DNA of 64,000 nucleotides, taken from Ptiloglossa arizonensis (Eukaryota > Arthropoda > Insecta > Hymenoptera > Colletidae). The stretch lies in the NCBI RefSeq assembly GCF_051014685.1, contig NC_135055.1:5506001-5570000 (forward strand), given 5' to 3'. Made by a program: the position numbers and the translations under genes. The notes below the pieces were generated by a model that saw only the letters and a program-made list of their open reading frames with translations, ran no database searches and was not told the DNA's origin. Every line of letters begins with the position of its first letter. Positions within the stretch are counted from its first letter, which is position 1. Below, one piece after another: positions 36,780 to 49,015 of this stretch.

Positions 36780-39700
36780 GGGACTTAGAGGCTATTTACT
36801 ATTGTCGATAGTTTTATTCAAGGAGTTGGAACAATAAAATCCAAGGTAGTTCGATACTAGGAATCCCGCGGATACCACTTATTTGCAATATCTACTTCCG
36901 AAGCAGGCTTCGGTGGGCTTCTTTTTACGGAACGATGAATTATCATCGTACAGCCGTGCATACGGTAACAGACCCTGGGAGACATAGTTCCTTAGCGGTT
37001 ACGTTCTCGATGAGCACTCTTTCAGCAACCACGGACGTTCGTAGGCACTCGTTTACGACCCATCAACAGGTGCTCCATTTCTCACGTTCCTCGAACGACT
37101 CTTTCCCGCGAGTAATCGTGGAAAACCAAGTCAGAGGGGAGACACCCACGCTCACGCTCGCGCTGGTCGATACACGATAATGGTAGATAATCTGTTGCTC
37201 CCTTTGGGAGTCAATGATCGAGGCAGCGCGTGCATCCACGGCCGATACACAGAGGCCCCGGTGAAAAGAAACGGAGACACAGGGACGTGGCGGACACGCT
37301 CGTTCGCGTGGAAAGAATGGAAGAATTAGTTTTGGATCGGGCTTTCGATCGTGAGAGAGCAGGCGAGCAGGTAGCGCAAACGGAAGCTTGACTCGTACAC
37401 GGTAATCTCGGCAAGATACGCCAAACATTTTCTCTTAATTAAGAAAGGACGTGGCCGTAATTAAGTTTCCCTTCCACGTTATTCACCTGCTGGTTTCAGG
37501 CTCGTGCATTACGTTGCCTAGCTCGTCGTCAAAACAGAGAATCGGTTTGACGACTCCTTGAAACTCTTTGCATTTAAACGGCACCGATTCATCGATCGGA
37601 CGCCACTCGAACACTCGTCACAACCTGGCTGCACGCTCCGCTCGGGGTTTATTCGGGAGAAAAAAATCGCTCGAGCACCGTGTGATCACAGCGTAGAACT
37701 TGGCGCAGAAAGTTTAGGACCAATTCCAAGAAACAAAGGCGATCACTATCGTCCCATGGCATGCATTTATCACCGCTTCTCAGAACCTATCGAGCAGTCC
37801 GGACGCGATAAGGCTATCCTGGTCTGGCGGAGCGTTAATTTAGCAATCAGCCAGATAATATTACAATTCTGTCCGTCGAGTTCAGGCTTGTAGTCCTTGT
37901 CCGTTTATCAGGGCTGGCCGATCGACTTCCTGATAGGGAGGGGGTTCAACCTGAAGAACACCGCGCGCGGCGCGTTATCGCGGCCACGAGTGTCGCGCGG
38001 GTTTTAGACGCACGGAAACGCGTTCGTGGCTGCACTGACACGTGGTGATCGACAGTCTAGAAAGTTCGATGATTCCTGTGACCGCGCTCGGTTGCTTAGA
38101 TCGCATTCCGTGGGTTGGACACGCAATCTCGGTTGGGTGAAGAGGACGGTATGTTTATTGGTCATACGTTGCGGTGTCGCGGACTTCCAAAAGGAATGCG
38201 TCCACGATTCACGATTTTTCAACCAGCTCGGGTGTTTTTCCATCGGAGATCGTCTGTGAGAATTGTCAGACGTGACCGCGAACGTCTTGTGAGAAAACCG
38301 ATGCCACTGACAATGAGTCTGCTACGTTGCCCGAGACTGGGGGTAAAGGGTAAAAAGTCATTCAAACGCTGCTACTTTTGCTGAATCGTGTGATACCGCG
38401 CGATGCAACTTTGCGTTTTAATACGTTGGATGTGTCAATTTAGTCGGTGCTGTCGTCTGTTGGAGAGTAGGACATTCCTGTGAACGATTCCAAGGAAGCA
38501 TTGCTTATTGGGTAAAAGTGTTTGTTCGCGTGCTGCTGTACCTTCAGTTGGTGAATAGAAATCTACTTTACTCGCTGAGAAGATTTCTTTACCGGCATGA
38601 TCACCGACTAGGTGCCGGAGGAGTATTGAACGGTGTAGGAGAGATATAGCGTATTATGGAAGAAACAAAAGTTTCCGTAGAGCATTATACGAGCGAGGAT
38701 GGTGACTGTGATTAACAAATTCAACACCAGCCAAAAATTGGCAGACTTAGCATGACTTACAAGATCATAAAAAAATTTACTTTAACCATTCTAATAGCTT
38801 CACATTTGATGGAAATTGAAAATTACAATGATACAAGTGAAAGTATACAGGAAAAACACAAACGAGAAACAGAATAAATATTTTATCTTACGAGCGATCT
38901 GAAATACCGACATTGCTGAGTAGAAGTGATTATGAAGCGATCTCTTCGTTCAGAAACGGTGATTCTGGGAACTATATTCAATGAATCATTGAAGTAGATG
39001 AAGGTAATACACTCGAATAAATCATTCCTATGCACCATCTGTGGTTTGATCAAATTTATTAAAAAATGTAAAAATATGTTACTCTCGTTTTTATCGATGG
39101 AACTTGAAATATTCTAGCAATATGAAAGTAATTGTAAGAATATTTGTTCCACTTAGATTCATAAAATTGTTCGAGTTCCGTTTATTCTTTTCTTAGAATA
39201 AGTAGTAGATTTGCGTAGAATCTATATAGTTTACATAAAGCCGCCAAAATTTAATTTATTACTTTTCCAGACAGACAAATTTCTTATCATTCCTAATACT
39301 TTTCTTACTTCCTATCAGTGTTTCGTCTAATATTAATACACTTTTAATTATAAATTTAATCAACACGAGTGAAACAATTAAATCGTTTTCGCGCTTTTTC
39401 TCTTCATTATCGACTGCTGTTAATAATTCGTATTTACGAATTAAATTGTAAACAAACGTTCAATCACTATATCTAATAAACATTGAACTCTTTCCATATT
39501 TTAAAACTCTATTTATTTAAACACTATGACAAAAATCATATTTTATATCGATTGTATACTCCCATTAATCCCATATGAATATTTATTGTTTGAGAAAAAT
39601 TTCTTTTTGGCGTTTATACTTTCTGGTACTAATACTGGCAATGACTCCCCGATATTATCCTCTGGTAGCAGGAACACAGAAATTAGTGGAGGGACTCAAT

Positions 39701-40490
39701 GGACGTCAGAGAGAGAGAGAAGAACATTGTACGAGAGGAATGGAGAATAAGCGAGACAACTAACTTTCATTTCTATACTCCCGATATCAGGCGCTGGTAA
39801 CAGGAACACAGAATAACCAAGAAGGTCTTTCGACTTTTGATACTGTGACGCGAAAGAGAAGAAATGTTAATTTAGTACATTTACACCGCAAAATTGTTGG
39901 GCTGTTAGATTTTCAATACGTAGCAGAGGTCCGTAGCTACATTCATAGAACATAATGGCAAAGATTTTTATCGAGATTAATTTGTTGTAAACAATTGAAT
40001 ATGTGCATGAGAATAGGTACACCCCTTCCACTTTTCTCGCATTGCTGCCATGAGACTTCAAGTCAGCGGTAAAAATACTTAAACATTTTTTAATCACATT
40101 TTTATATGTTTTTAATTTCTTAATATGTTGCAACTGTTATATTACTTTTTTTCTGAAATTTGATTCAAATGTATTATGCAATTTTGAACTAAACAACTCG
40201 TTTCCGCAATAAGAATGAACGTTCCTACTATCAGATGCATATGAAACACGTGGTATGCATCTATTTTGATACTTAGCCAGTACAAAGAATTATTAATAAT
40301 GCAATTAGGAATTATAAAATCGGTAAGGCGAAAATAAGTCGTTTATTTAAAGATTTTCATTTTGTAGCGATTTTATTAAGTGATCTATTGATCTATTGAT
40401 TTATCTATTAATATACATATATATATATTTATTTATTTACTTATTTATGTATTTAATCCAGTGCTTTGTAATAAACAAAGAGGTACTCTT
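36780..40490. other. Unique stretch, GC-rich then strongly AT-rich
   Basis: GC-richer to about 38,400, then AT-rich. A small diverged duplication carries GGTAGCAGGAACACAGAA (about 39,664) and GGTAACAGGAACACAGAA (about 39,795). No accepted gene; frames are short and unrecognised. Confidence 0.35.
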
Positions 40491-40497
40491 AATCGAA

Positions 40498-41230
40498 GGA
40501 CAGAACCGCCATCTGTGACAAAACGCATAAGTTTGTAAACGAACACGTAGGTATCTCACTGGTATTTTTACCACCATTAACGATAGAGTCTAAACAGGGA
40601 GTATGTCACGGATTAATATTAGGTTTAATTAATGTTGAAGTTTAATTATCATACTACGATTATTCAGTAAACTCTAATAGTAGAGCACGTAGCGAAATAG
40701 TTCTGTTACTTGCATCTCTAGGGCGCCACCAAATCTATATACCGACTTTACAAATTGTACACAAACATTGTACTTCTATCTACATTTACACATTATTTTA
40801 CATCTGTTTAGACATAATGTTCGTTAACTTTAGCTTGCAAACTTTATATTATGGACAGAACAAGTCCAATGATAATTATCTTAATAGTTATCGAGATGCT
40901 GCTAGTACAAAGACGGTACCACCATCTGCAGCAAAAGACTTAAATTCGTAGATCACTAGGTCTCTTTATTACAGATATTATTACTACCCCCAATGATAAA
41001 ATTTAATCAGAAAGATTACCACAGATTAATTTGTAGCAAAATAGTTCTCGAAATTGCTTCTAAAAGGTGCCACTATATCTAAATACCGACTCTACAGATC
41101 AAACATTCCCATTTTACTTTTTTCTATATTTATATATAATTTCACATCTGTTTAAGTTTAGGAATCGATAACTTCAGTTTACAAGCTTTATTCTGTAGAC
41201 AGAATAGATTCATTACTTATTATATTATAA
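40498..41230. repeat. Diverged tandem duplication of about 0.35-0.41 kb
   Basis: Two copies share ordered blocks: CCGCCATCTG (40,507) with CCACCATCTG (40,920), GCGCCACCAAATCTA (40,722) with GTGCCACTATATCTA (41,067), then ACCGACT-TACA, CACATCTGTTTA and ATGGACAGAA/GTAGACAGAA. Offsets vary from 345 to 413 bp because of indels. Both copies carry GCCATCT/GCGCCACC words like those in the CTCF-like module of the palindromic domain. Confidence 0.6.
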
Positions 41231-41371
41231 TTCCTAGGGGAATTGGTCGATACCTTCAAGATCGGTGGTTACATAATTTTATGTAAGTGCATAAATTATT
41301 ATCGATAACATACAAATAATTGTTAAGGACAAATAAAATATATATATAATTTAGCTTATATTATACTAATA

Positions 41372-42107
41372 TGGGGTTGTTTGGAATGTTCGTGGCGATT
41401 TTCAGTAGGTGGCATTAACACAGATCCCAATATATTAGAATGATTGAAAACAATTGATATACGTGCATATTCTGAAAGGTGATATGTCAAGCATATTTAA
41501 GAAAAACCTTCAGTTACGATACATTAATTTTTGTAAGTTTTATACGCTTTTGAATATCGAAGGAAACAAAATGCATTATAAGCATTTGATGCTCTTCTTT
41601 TACTGGAAAAGCAAAACTGCTACATAAGCAGCAAAAAAGAATGTATTGTTTGTAGTGAAGGTGCGATAGCTGAAAGAATTGTGCGGAATTGCTTTGCTAG
41701 ATTTAAAGCTGGTAATTTCAACTTTGATAATCAAAAACGCAAATGTAGACATTTCACCACTGATGAAGTTCATATAAAAATCACTGATCAAGAATAATAC
41801 ACCCTACATGTCACGTGAATTAGCAGAAGTGTTAAAGACATAAAAAACCACTGTCCATGAGCATTTTGGAAAGCTTAGATACATAAACTGATTCGATATA
41901 TCGATTCCCCACAATCTAACGAAAAAAAATCTAAAGGACCCTATTCCCATTTGCAACTTGCTCTCTAAACGCAACAAGGAGGCACAACTTTTGAACCAAG
42001 TAGTGCTGGGAGATGAAAAATGGATTATTTATAATAATGTTGAGCGGAAAAGATCCTAAAGAAAGCCAAATTAACCTCCCTTAGGACAACACGATATTCG
42101 TGTAGGT
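41372..42107 (+). pseudogene. Truncated mariner transposon with decayed transposase
   Basis: The element opens at a TA dinucleotide (41,370-41,371) with a mariner-like terminal sequence (TGGGGTTGTTTGGAATGTTC, then CGTGGCGATTTT). Downstream, several frames together give ordered mariner transposase pieces: a helix-turn-helix end (RNCFARFKAGNFNF, about 41,670-41,725), RELAEVLK (about 41,820), TTVHEHFGKL (about 41,850), KKNLKDPIPICN, and the first catalytic-region motif GDEKWIIYNN followed by VERKRS (about 42,010-42,058). Multiple stops and frameshifts break it. It ends about half way through the usual 345-residue protein, at the border with another repeat family, so the catalytic half and the 3' end are missing. 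It is inactive. Mariner transposases cut and paste DNA at TA sites. Confidence 0.9.
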
Positions 42108-42356
42108 ATAGTTTTATGTAGTTTTAGGAATGTGGTAGGATCGGGTTAAAAATATTGACGAAAATAATGGATGAAATGGAAACTTTTGTCCTTACACAAA
42201 ATGAATTTATTGAAATACATCGCATCAGAAATACCATCGCATTCTTTCATTTTATTGGCACACTCAAACATTCATACATATCGTAATAATGTTGTTTCTA
42301 ATGTAATGTACTTTTTCTATTATCATGGAACTATTCTAAATTCGCAGCCAATTAGC

Positions 42357-42404
42357 TCGGCACTACCCGCGACGAAGAATTGCTTTCGTCGCGAATAGTA
42401 CCGA
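42357..42404 (-). other. Terminal 20-bp RNA hairpin, outer version
   Basis: Minus-strand arms at 42,385-42,404 and 42,357-42,376 form 20 continuous pairs (17 Watson-Crick, 3 G-U) around an 8-base loop. The wobble pairs exist only on the minus, promoter-sense strand; the plus strand would have A-C mismatches at those places. Confidence 0.65.
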
Positions 42405-43571
42405 TTACCAGGTCTCACCACGTGGAGGTTGCTGCGAGCGGAGACCCAGAGAGAGATAGATGGAATCAAAGTTCCATCGATCTCCCTCGACACGCGATAC
42501 AAACAAAGATACTAAAGCAAAGAGATGGAAGGAATCAATGTTACTTCGATCTCCTCGTTTAGTTCTGCCAAGCAATTACATTATGGAAAAATTAGGCAAA
42601 ATTGGAAAGGACGCGACACGAACCGTGCAGTTGGTCCTACTAGGTCCATCCCGTTTCCCCTCCGTGGTTCCGATTCCAGAGAAAACGAACGACGCCTACC
42701 ACTCCCCTAGAGGAGTGCCCCGTTTCTCCATCTTTACGACGAGAGGGTCTTATTTTGGAGGCTTTCGCAGGGACCAGCAAAAATGCCTGCACCTGTGCTC
42801 GCAACATGCCCCCTCTGGAAGCGGACACACCGGAAGAGACGGCGATGGACCGTTCGGACTACTTACACGGCCGGCCACTTGCTTGTACAAGAAGCAGTGG
42901 TGACCGGACTGAGGAACGAGGAAGCGAGCAAAATTAAGCTAAAGATTGGATAATTGCTTGGCAGATCACAGCCTTAAAACTAACTTATTCTAACTGCAGA
43001 GATAGAAGGAATCAATGTTCCTTCGACTTCCTCGTTTAATTCTGCCGAACAATTACATTATGGAAAAATAAGGCAAAATTGGGGAATACGCGACGCGAAC
43101 CGTGGAGTTGCTCCTACTAGGTCGGTCTCGTTTCCTCTCAGTGGGCCCGATTTTCAAGGAAATGCGCGACGCCGTCCACTCATATAGAGTGCCCCATTTC
43201 TCCCAACTCCGCGTCAGGAACCACGCAAAGCGTGGACCTGACTTACGAAGGATGACGAAGAGAGGGTCTTGTGGCACAAGGGCTTCCGCAGGGACCGGTG
43301 CGAACACCTGCCCCTGTGTTCGCAGCATGTTCTCTCTCAAAGCGGACGCACCAGAAGAGACGACGATCGACCGTTCGGTCCACCTCCACGGCCGGTCACT
43401 TGCTTATGCAACAAGCAGAGGTGGCCGGACTGAGAAACGAGCAAGCGAGCAAAAATAAGCTAAAGATTGGATAATTGCTCGGCAGATCACAAATATTTGT
43501 ACATGGTGGCCTTAAAACTAACTTAGTCTATACTTAGAATTGACAGTCCCGCAGAGGATGCAATACATCAG

Positions 43572-43627
43572 TCCTCTTCGTTCTTCGTTCTTCGTTCTTC
43601 GTTCTTCGTTCTTCGTTCTTCGTTCTC
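43572..43627 (-). repeat. (GAAGAAC)n heptamer tract, about 7 units
   Basis: Reads GAAGAAC on the promoter-sense strand. It sits at the same place inside the structured element in all four copies and varies in number (about 7, 11, 9 and 11-12 units). It is purine-rich with GAAGAA words, which in animals bind SR-type splicing proteins. A role here is inference. Confidence 0.9.
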
Positions 43628-43942
43628 CTGTGTGCCTATCTAAGAGAAACCTAAAGTCAAGGCATGATAGAAAAATGATAGAAAATAGAAATGAAGTTGG
43701 TTAGTGATTAAATACAGTCATGCAGTAACAAAGGAAATAAAGGCAAGAATGACAAAAAAATAAACATGGAAAAACAAGTACAAAGTAAAATCAGAGAACA
43801 AATGAAATGAATTATACAAAGAAACAATTAAAAAAAAAAAGAAAGGATTGAGAGAGTGGTCGCCAGTACTGACCACCGCCTACCGGCGGCCAGTACCGGT
43901 TACCATGGTGGGGGGTCCCCCTTCCATAAACCTAAAACGAAG

Positions 43943-44007
43943 AGATCCGTCCACCTCGGAGCCTCCAGGAAGAATGAAATTTTAAACAACCGGGGGCTCC
44001 TTATATA
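43943..44007 (-). promoter_or_regulatory. Core promoter: TATA, initiator, downstream element
   Basis: On the minus strand TATATAAG (44,000-44,007) is followed by TCATTC (43,972-43,977), whose A lies 32 bases after the first T of the TATA box. GGATCT (43,943-43,948) lies exactly at +28 to +33. These match the insect TATA, TCAKTY initiator and RGWYVT downstream promoter element at canonical spacing. Confidence 0.6.
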
Positions 44008-44100
44008 CCCTCCGCAAGGTCACTTACCAGTGACTTACCGTTACTTCCATTGTCTTTGTTCGACCTAATCGAATATTTCAACAACTTGATGGCTTTTTAG

Positions 44101-45480
44101 CCATTATTTATACTAGAACATTGTTAATAATTGTTTAATCTACGGTCCTACGACGGTTGTTAATAAATATGATAAATAAACATCAAGATATTGCGAAATC
44201 TTCGAAGGCGAACGGTTTCGGTGAATGTTTGTTCATTTCTGCAATTGTTACTAACATTTGTGCATGTTCCCAATCTTAATCGAACAATGTGCATCTTATT
44301 TATGCATTAAAAAAGATCGATTCTCCTACAGCAATTAATTTTGATCGAGCTTCGAGGTATAAACGTGTTTCTTAATGTTTCAAAGCATGAAAAGTAACAA
44401 TTGTTTTTTAAATACATTAGTTTAGCATTTATTTAATTTTTATAATATACACAAGACGCGAAGAAGTTGCATTTTTTACTTAAAAGCGACGAAATTCAAT
44501 TAGTTGCTTTTCTAGATAGAAACATCATCGCGATGAATACTCGTAAATCGATAATCGATACGTGTAGCCTTGAAAATGACAGTTGGATCGCAAGGAAAAA
44601 TTCCTTCGCGAACAAAGAATATTTCAACGAAATGACGTTTTAAGCCATTATTTACACTAGAAAATTGTTACTAATCGTTTAAACTACGGTCCTACGATGA
44701 TTGTTAATAAAAATGATAAATAAACATCAATTTGCGAAGGTAAACGGTTCCGGTGAATGTTTGTTCATTTCCGCAATTGTTATTAACATTTACGCATGTT
44801 CCCAATATTAATCGAACAATGTGCATTTTATTTATGCACTACAAATGATTAAGTAACTTATAGAAATTTATTTTGATCGAGATTCGAAGTAAAAACGTGT
44901 TTCGTATAGTTTTAAAGCATGGAAACTAATAATTGTCTATTTGGTACATTAGTTTAGCATTTGTTTAATTCTGATAATTTACACAATACGTGTAGAAGTT
45001 GCATCTTTTACTTAAAAGCGTCGGAATTCAATTAATCGCTTTTTTAAATAGAAAAATCGTCCTGATGGGCACTCGTGAATCGATAAACAATGTGTGTAGC
45101 CTTGACAATGTCGGTTGGACCTAAATGAAAAATTTCATCGCGAACGAAGAATTCTTCAACAAAATGATACTTCGAGCCATTATTTATATTGGGACATTGT
45201 TAATAATTGTTTCAACTATGGTCCTATAACAGTTGTTAATAATTGTGATAAATAAACATCACGATATTGCGAAATCTGCGAAGGCGACCGGTTTCGGTGA
45301 ATATTCGATCCTAAACGCGATTGTTTTTAACATTTACGCACGTTCCGAACATTTATGTTAGAGAATGCATCTTAGTTGTACATTGTAAATGATTGTTTTG
45401 CTATAGAAATTAAATGTGATCGAAAATTAAAGTAAAACGTGGTTTTCTTATGTTTTTCGATTTTTAATCGAAATTAATAT
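44101..45480. repeat. AT-rich satellite monomers of about 544 bp, forward
   Basis: The monomer start CCATTATTTA recurs at 44,101, 44,645 and 45,177. Each unit contains a TACGGTCCTACGACG-type phrase, AACATCAAGATATTGCGAAATC, GGTTTCGGTGAATGTTTG and later TAGCCTTGACAATGTC. Copies diverge by roughly 10-20 percent by eye. No coding frame is kept between monomers. Confidence 0.85.
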
Positions 45481-45885
45481 TTACAAAGTAATAAATGATT
45501 TACAATATACAAACAAGATGCACATTGTTCGATTAATATTGGAAACATGCGTAAATGTTAATAACAAACGCGGAAATGAACAAACATTCACCGAAACCGG
45601 GCGCCTTCGCAGATTTCGCAATATCTTGATGTTTATTTATCATACTTCTTAACAATCGTCGTGGGACCGTAGATTAAACAATTATTAACAATGTTCTAGT
45701 ATAAATAATGGCTTGAAAGTCATCACTTTCTGGAAATATTCGTTAGATCGAACAAAGACAATCGAAGTAACCATGCGATAAAATAAATGAATATTTCTCT
45801 ACATATCGAAAGAATAGTTTGTATATATGCATATATATATCGAACGCTCAGTGACACACATATGTCACACGGCAATGAAGTGAGT

Positions 45886-45898
45886 TGCCATCTACTGG
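45886..45898 (-). promoter_or_regulatory. CTCF-like site
   Basis: On the minus strand CCAGTAGATGGCA is a full match to the CTCF core consensus CCASYAGRKGGCR. A weaker, oppositely oriented CCAATAGAAAGCGCCAC lies about 85 bp away (45,980-45,996). Function is inference. Confidence 0.4.
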
Positions 45899-45919
45899 AG
45901 AATAGGTAAACTACACTTA

Positions 45920-45935
45920 AGGTGTGAAAACACCT
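45920..45935 (+). other. Short hairpin with GAAA loop
   Basis: AGGTGT and ACACCT pair around GAAA, a GNRA-type tetraloop. The same hairpin lies in the next two higher-order units near 47,350 and 48,780. The diverged module at 49.6 kb has lost two of the pairs. Confidence 0.5.
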
Positions 45936-47315
45936 GGCGGAGAAACGCTCAAGTTTGTTGTGGAATTGTTCTTATTCCCACCAATAGAAAGCGCCACCAG
46001 CATAAATTTACCGACATTAAAGATAAGTAATTACATTTGTATGATATTCCCTACCATGCGATAAAATAAATAAATATTACTCTACATATCGAATTATTGT
46101 TTGTATGCATGCAAATATATTCGGATTGCGCAATTCCAAACATTTGTATCGTGGTAATTATATGGGTTGCCGTCCCTTGGAGAACATATTTGTTAATTTT
46201 CGCGATTGTTTCTAACATTTATGCATGTTCCCAATATTAATCGAACAATGTGCATTTTATTTATGCACTACAGATGATTCAGTAACTTATAGAAATTGAT
46301 TTTGAACGAGATTCGAAGAAAAAACGTGTTTCGTAAAGTTTTAAAGAATGGAAACTAATAATTGTCTATTTGGTACATTAGTTTAGCATTTGTTTAATTC
46401 TTATAATTTACACAATACGTGTAGAAGTTGCGTTTTTTACTTAAAAGCGTGGGAATTCAATTAATCGCTTTTTTAAATAGAAAAATCGTCCTGATGGGCA
46501 CTCGTGAATCGATAAACAATGTGTGTAGCCTTGACAATGTCGGTGGGACCTAAATGAAAAATTTCTACGCGAACGAAGAATTCTTCAACAAAATGATACT
46601 TCGAGCCATTATTTATATTGGGACATTGTTTATAACTGTTTCAACTATGGTCCTATAACAGTTGTTAATAATTGTGATAAATAAACATAACGATATTGTG
46701 AAATCTGCGAAGGCGACCGGTTTCGGTGAATATTCGATCCTAAACGCGATTGTTTTTAACATTTACGCACGTTCCGAACATTTATGTTAGAGAATACATC
46801 TTAGTTGTACATTGTCAATGATTGATTTGCCTATAGAAATTAAATGTGATCGAAAATTAAAGTAAAACGTGGTTTTCATATGTTTTTCGATTTTTAATCG
46901 AAATTAATATTTACAAAATAATAAATGATTTACAATATACAAACAAGGTGCACATTGTTCGATTAATATTGGAAACATGCGTAAATGTTAATAACAATCG
47001 CGGAAATGAACAAACATTCACCGAAACCGGGCGCCTTCGCAGATTTCGCAATATCTTGATGTTTATTTATCATACTTCTTAACAATCGTCGTGGGACCGT
47101 AGATTAAACAATTATTAACAATGTTCTAGTATAAATAATGGCTTGAAAGTCATCACTTTCTGGAAATATTCGTTCGATCGAACAAAGGCAATCGAAGTAA
47201 CCATGCGATAAAATAAATGAATGTTTCTCTACATATCGAAAGAATAGTTTGTATATATGCATATATATATCGAACGCTCAGTGACACACATATGTCACAC
47301 GGCAATGAAGTGAGT

Positions 47316-47328
47316 TGCCATCTACTGG
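47316..47328 (-). promoter_or_regulatory. CTCF-like site
   Basis: Second copy of CCAGTAGATGGCA (minus), in the second higher-order unit. In the third unit (48,746-48,758) one G of the core has become C, which breaks the match. Confidence 0.4.
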
Positions 47329-49015
47329 AGAATAGGTAAACTACACTTAAGGTGTGAAAACACCTGGCGGAGAAACGCTCAAGTTTGTTGAGGAATTGTT
47401 CTTATTCCCACCAATAGATAGCGCCACCAGCATAAATTTACCGACATTAAAGATAAGTAGTTACATTTGTATGATATTCCCTACCGTGCGATAAAATAAA
47501 TAAATATTACTCTACATATCGAATTATTGTTTGTATGCATGCAAATATATTCGGAATGCGCAATTCCAAACATTTGTAACGTGGTAATTATATGGGTTGC
47601 CGTCCCTTGGAGAACATATTTGTTAGTTTCTGCGATTGTTACTAAGATTTATGCATGTTCCCAATATTAATCGAACAATGTGCATTTTATTTATGCACTA
47701 CAAATGATTAAGTAACTTATAGAAATTTATTTTGATCGAGATTCGAAGTAAAAACGTGTTTCGTATAGTTTTAAAGCATGGAAACTAATAATTGTCTATT
47801 TGGTACATTAGTTTAGCATTTGTTTAATTCTGATAATTTACACAATACGTGTAGAAGTTGCATCTTTTACTTAAAAGCGTCGGAATTCAATTAATCGCTT
47901 TTTTAAATAGAAAAATCGTCCTGATGGGCACTCGTGAATCGATAAACAATGTGTGTAGCCTTGACAATGTCGGTGGGACCTAAATGAAAAATTTCTACGC
48001 GAACGAAGAATTCTTCAACAAAATGATACTTCGAGCCATTATTTATATTGGGACATTGTTTATAACTGTTTCAACTATGGTCCTATAACAGTTGTTAATA
48101 ATTGTGATAAATAAACATAACGATATTGTGAAATCTGCGAAGGCGACCGGTTTCGGTGAATATTCGATCCTAAACGCGATTGTTTTTAACATTTACGCAC
48201 GTTCCGAACATTTATGTTAGAGAATACATCTTAGTTGTACATTGTCAATGATTGATTTGCCTATAGAAATTAAATGTGATCGAAAATTAAAGTAAAACGT
48301 GGTTTTCATATGTTTTTCGATTTTTAATCGAAATTAATATTTACAAAATAATAAATGATTTACAATATACAAACAAGGTGCACATTGTTCGATTAATATT
48401 GGAAACATGCGTAAATGTTAATAACAATCGCGGAAATGAACAAACATTCACCGAAACCGGGCGCCTTCGCAGATTTCGCAATATCTTGATGTTTATTTAT
48501 CATACTTCTTAACAATCGTCGTGGGACCGTAGATTAAACAATTATTAACAATGTTCTAGTATAAATAATGGCTTGAGGGTCATCACTTTCTGGAAATATT
48601 TGTTAGATCGAACAAAGACAATCGAAGTAACCGTGCGATAAAATAAATGAATATTTCTCTACATATCGAAAAAATAGTTTGTACATATGCATATATATTT
48701 CGAACGCTCAGTGACACACATATGTCACACGGCGATGAAGTGATCTGGCATCTACTGGAGAATAAGTAAACTACACTTAAGGTGTGAAAACACCTGGCGG
48801 AGAAACGCTCAAGTTTGTTGAGGAATTGTTCTTATTCCCACCAATAGATAGCGCCACCATCATAAATTTACCGACATTAAAGATAAGTAATTACATTTGT
48901 ATGATATTCCCTACCGTGCGATAAAATAAATAAATATTATTCTACATATCGAATTATTGTTTGTGTGCATGCAAATATATTCGGAATGCGCAATTCCAAA
49001 CATTTGTAACGTGGT

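Larger units (their letters stand above)
42190..43975 (-). ncRNA. Candidate structured non-coding RNA, outer left copy
   Basis: The predicted start is the A of TCATTC at 43,975 and the end lies just past AATAAA (complement 42,206-42,211). The promoter strand has no conserved frame. On the opposite strand the three versions of the frame starting MEKLGKIGKDATRTV or its equivalent diverge by stops and frameshifts, so protein coding is unlikely on either strand. Stem-loops are partly kept. The terminal hairpin (42,357-42,404) and the stem of the CACTCC hairpin are intact, while the GCGAACAC hairpin is lost in the 42.8-kb repeat of the module. Transcription is inferred from promoter motifs only. 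Confidence 0.45.
42108..44100 (-). repeat. Structured repeat element, outer left copy (minus orientation)
   Basis: Homologous in order to 50,448-51,996 and, inverted, to 54,959-56,493. Read on the minus strand it runs from a TATA/initiator/downstream-element promoter near 44,000 through a 7-bp microsatellite and a stem-loop region to a terminal hairpin and an AATAAA signal near 42,208. It is longer than the inner copies because the stem-loop region is present twice, at about 42,520-42,960 and 43,000-43,480. It abuts the truncated mariner exactly at its 3' boundary. Confidence 0.8.
45481..49015. repeat. Higher-order repeat, 1,430-bp unit, about 2.5 copies
   Basis: The phrase TACAATATACAAACAAG recurs at 45,501, 46,931 and 48,361, exactly 1,430 bp apart. 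Each unit has an inverted piece of the satellite monomer (about 220 bp), a separate module of about 450 bp with CTCF-like motifs, then a forward monomer piece. The third unit loses its forward part and joins the next block at about 49,015. Unit-to-unit identity is very high. Confidence 0.9.

Noticed and set aside
42460..43458. Overlapping frames of 60-147 codons on the plus strand of the outer left element, repeated in the other copies
   Set aside because: Between copies they gain stops and frameshifts and overlap in different frames. They lie opposite the promoter strand. The repetition comes from the element, not from a gene family.
43572..43627. Heptamer tract as a CRISPR-like array
   Set aside because: It is an uninterrupted 7-bp microsatellite without spacers, in a eukaryotic genome.
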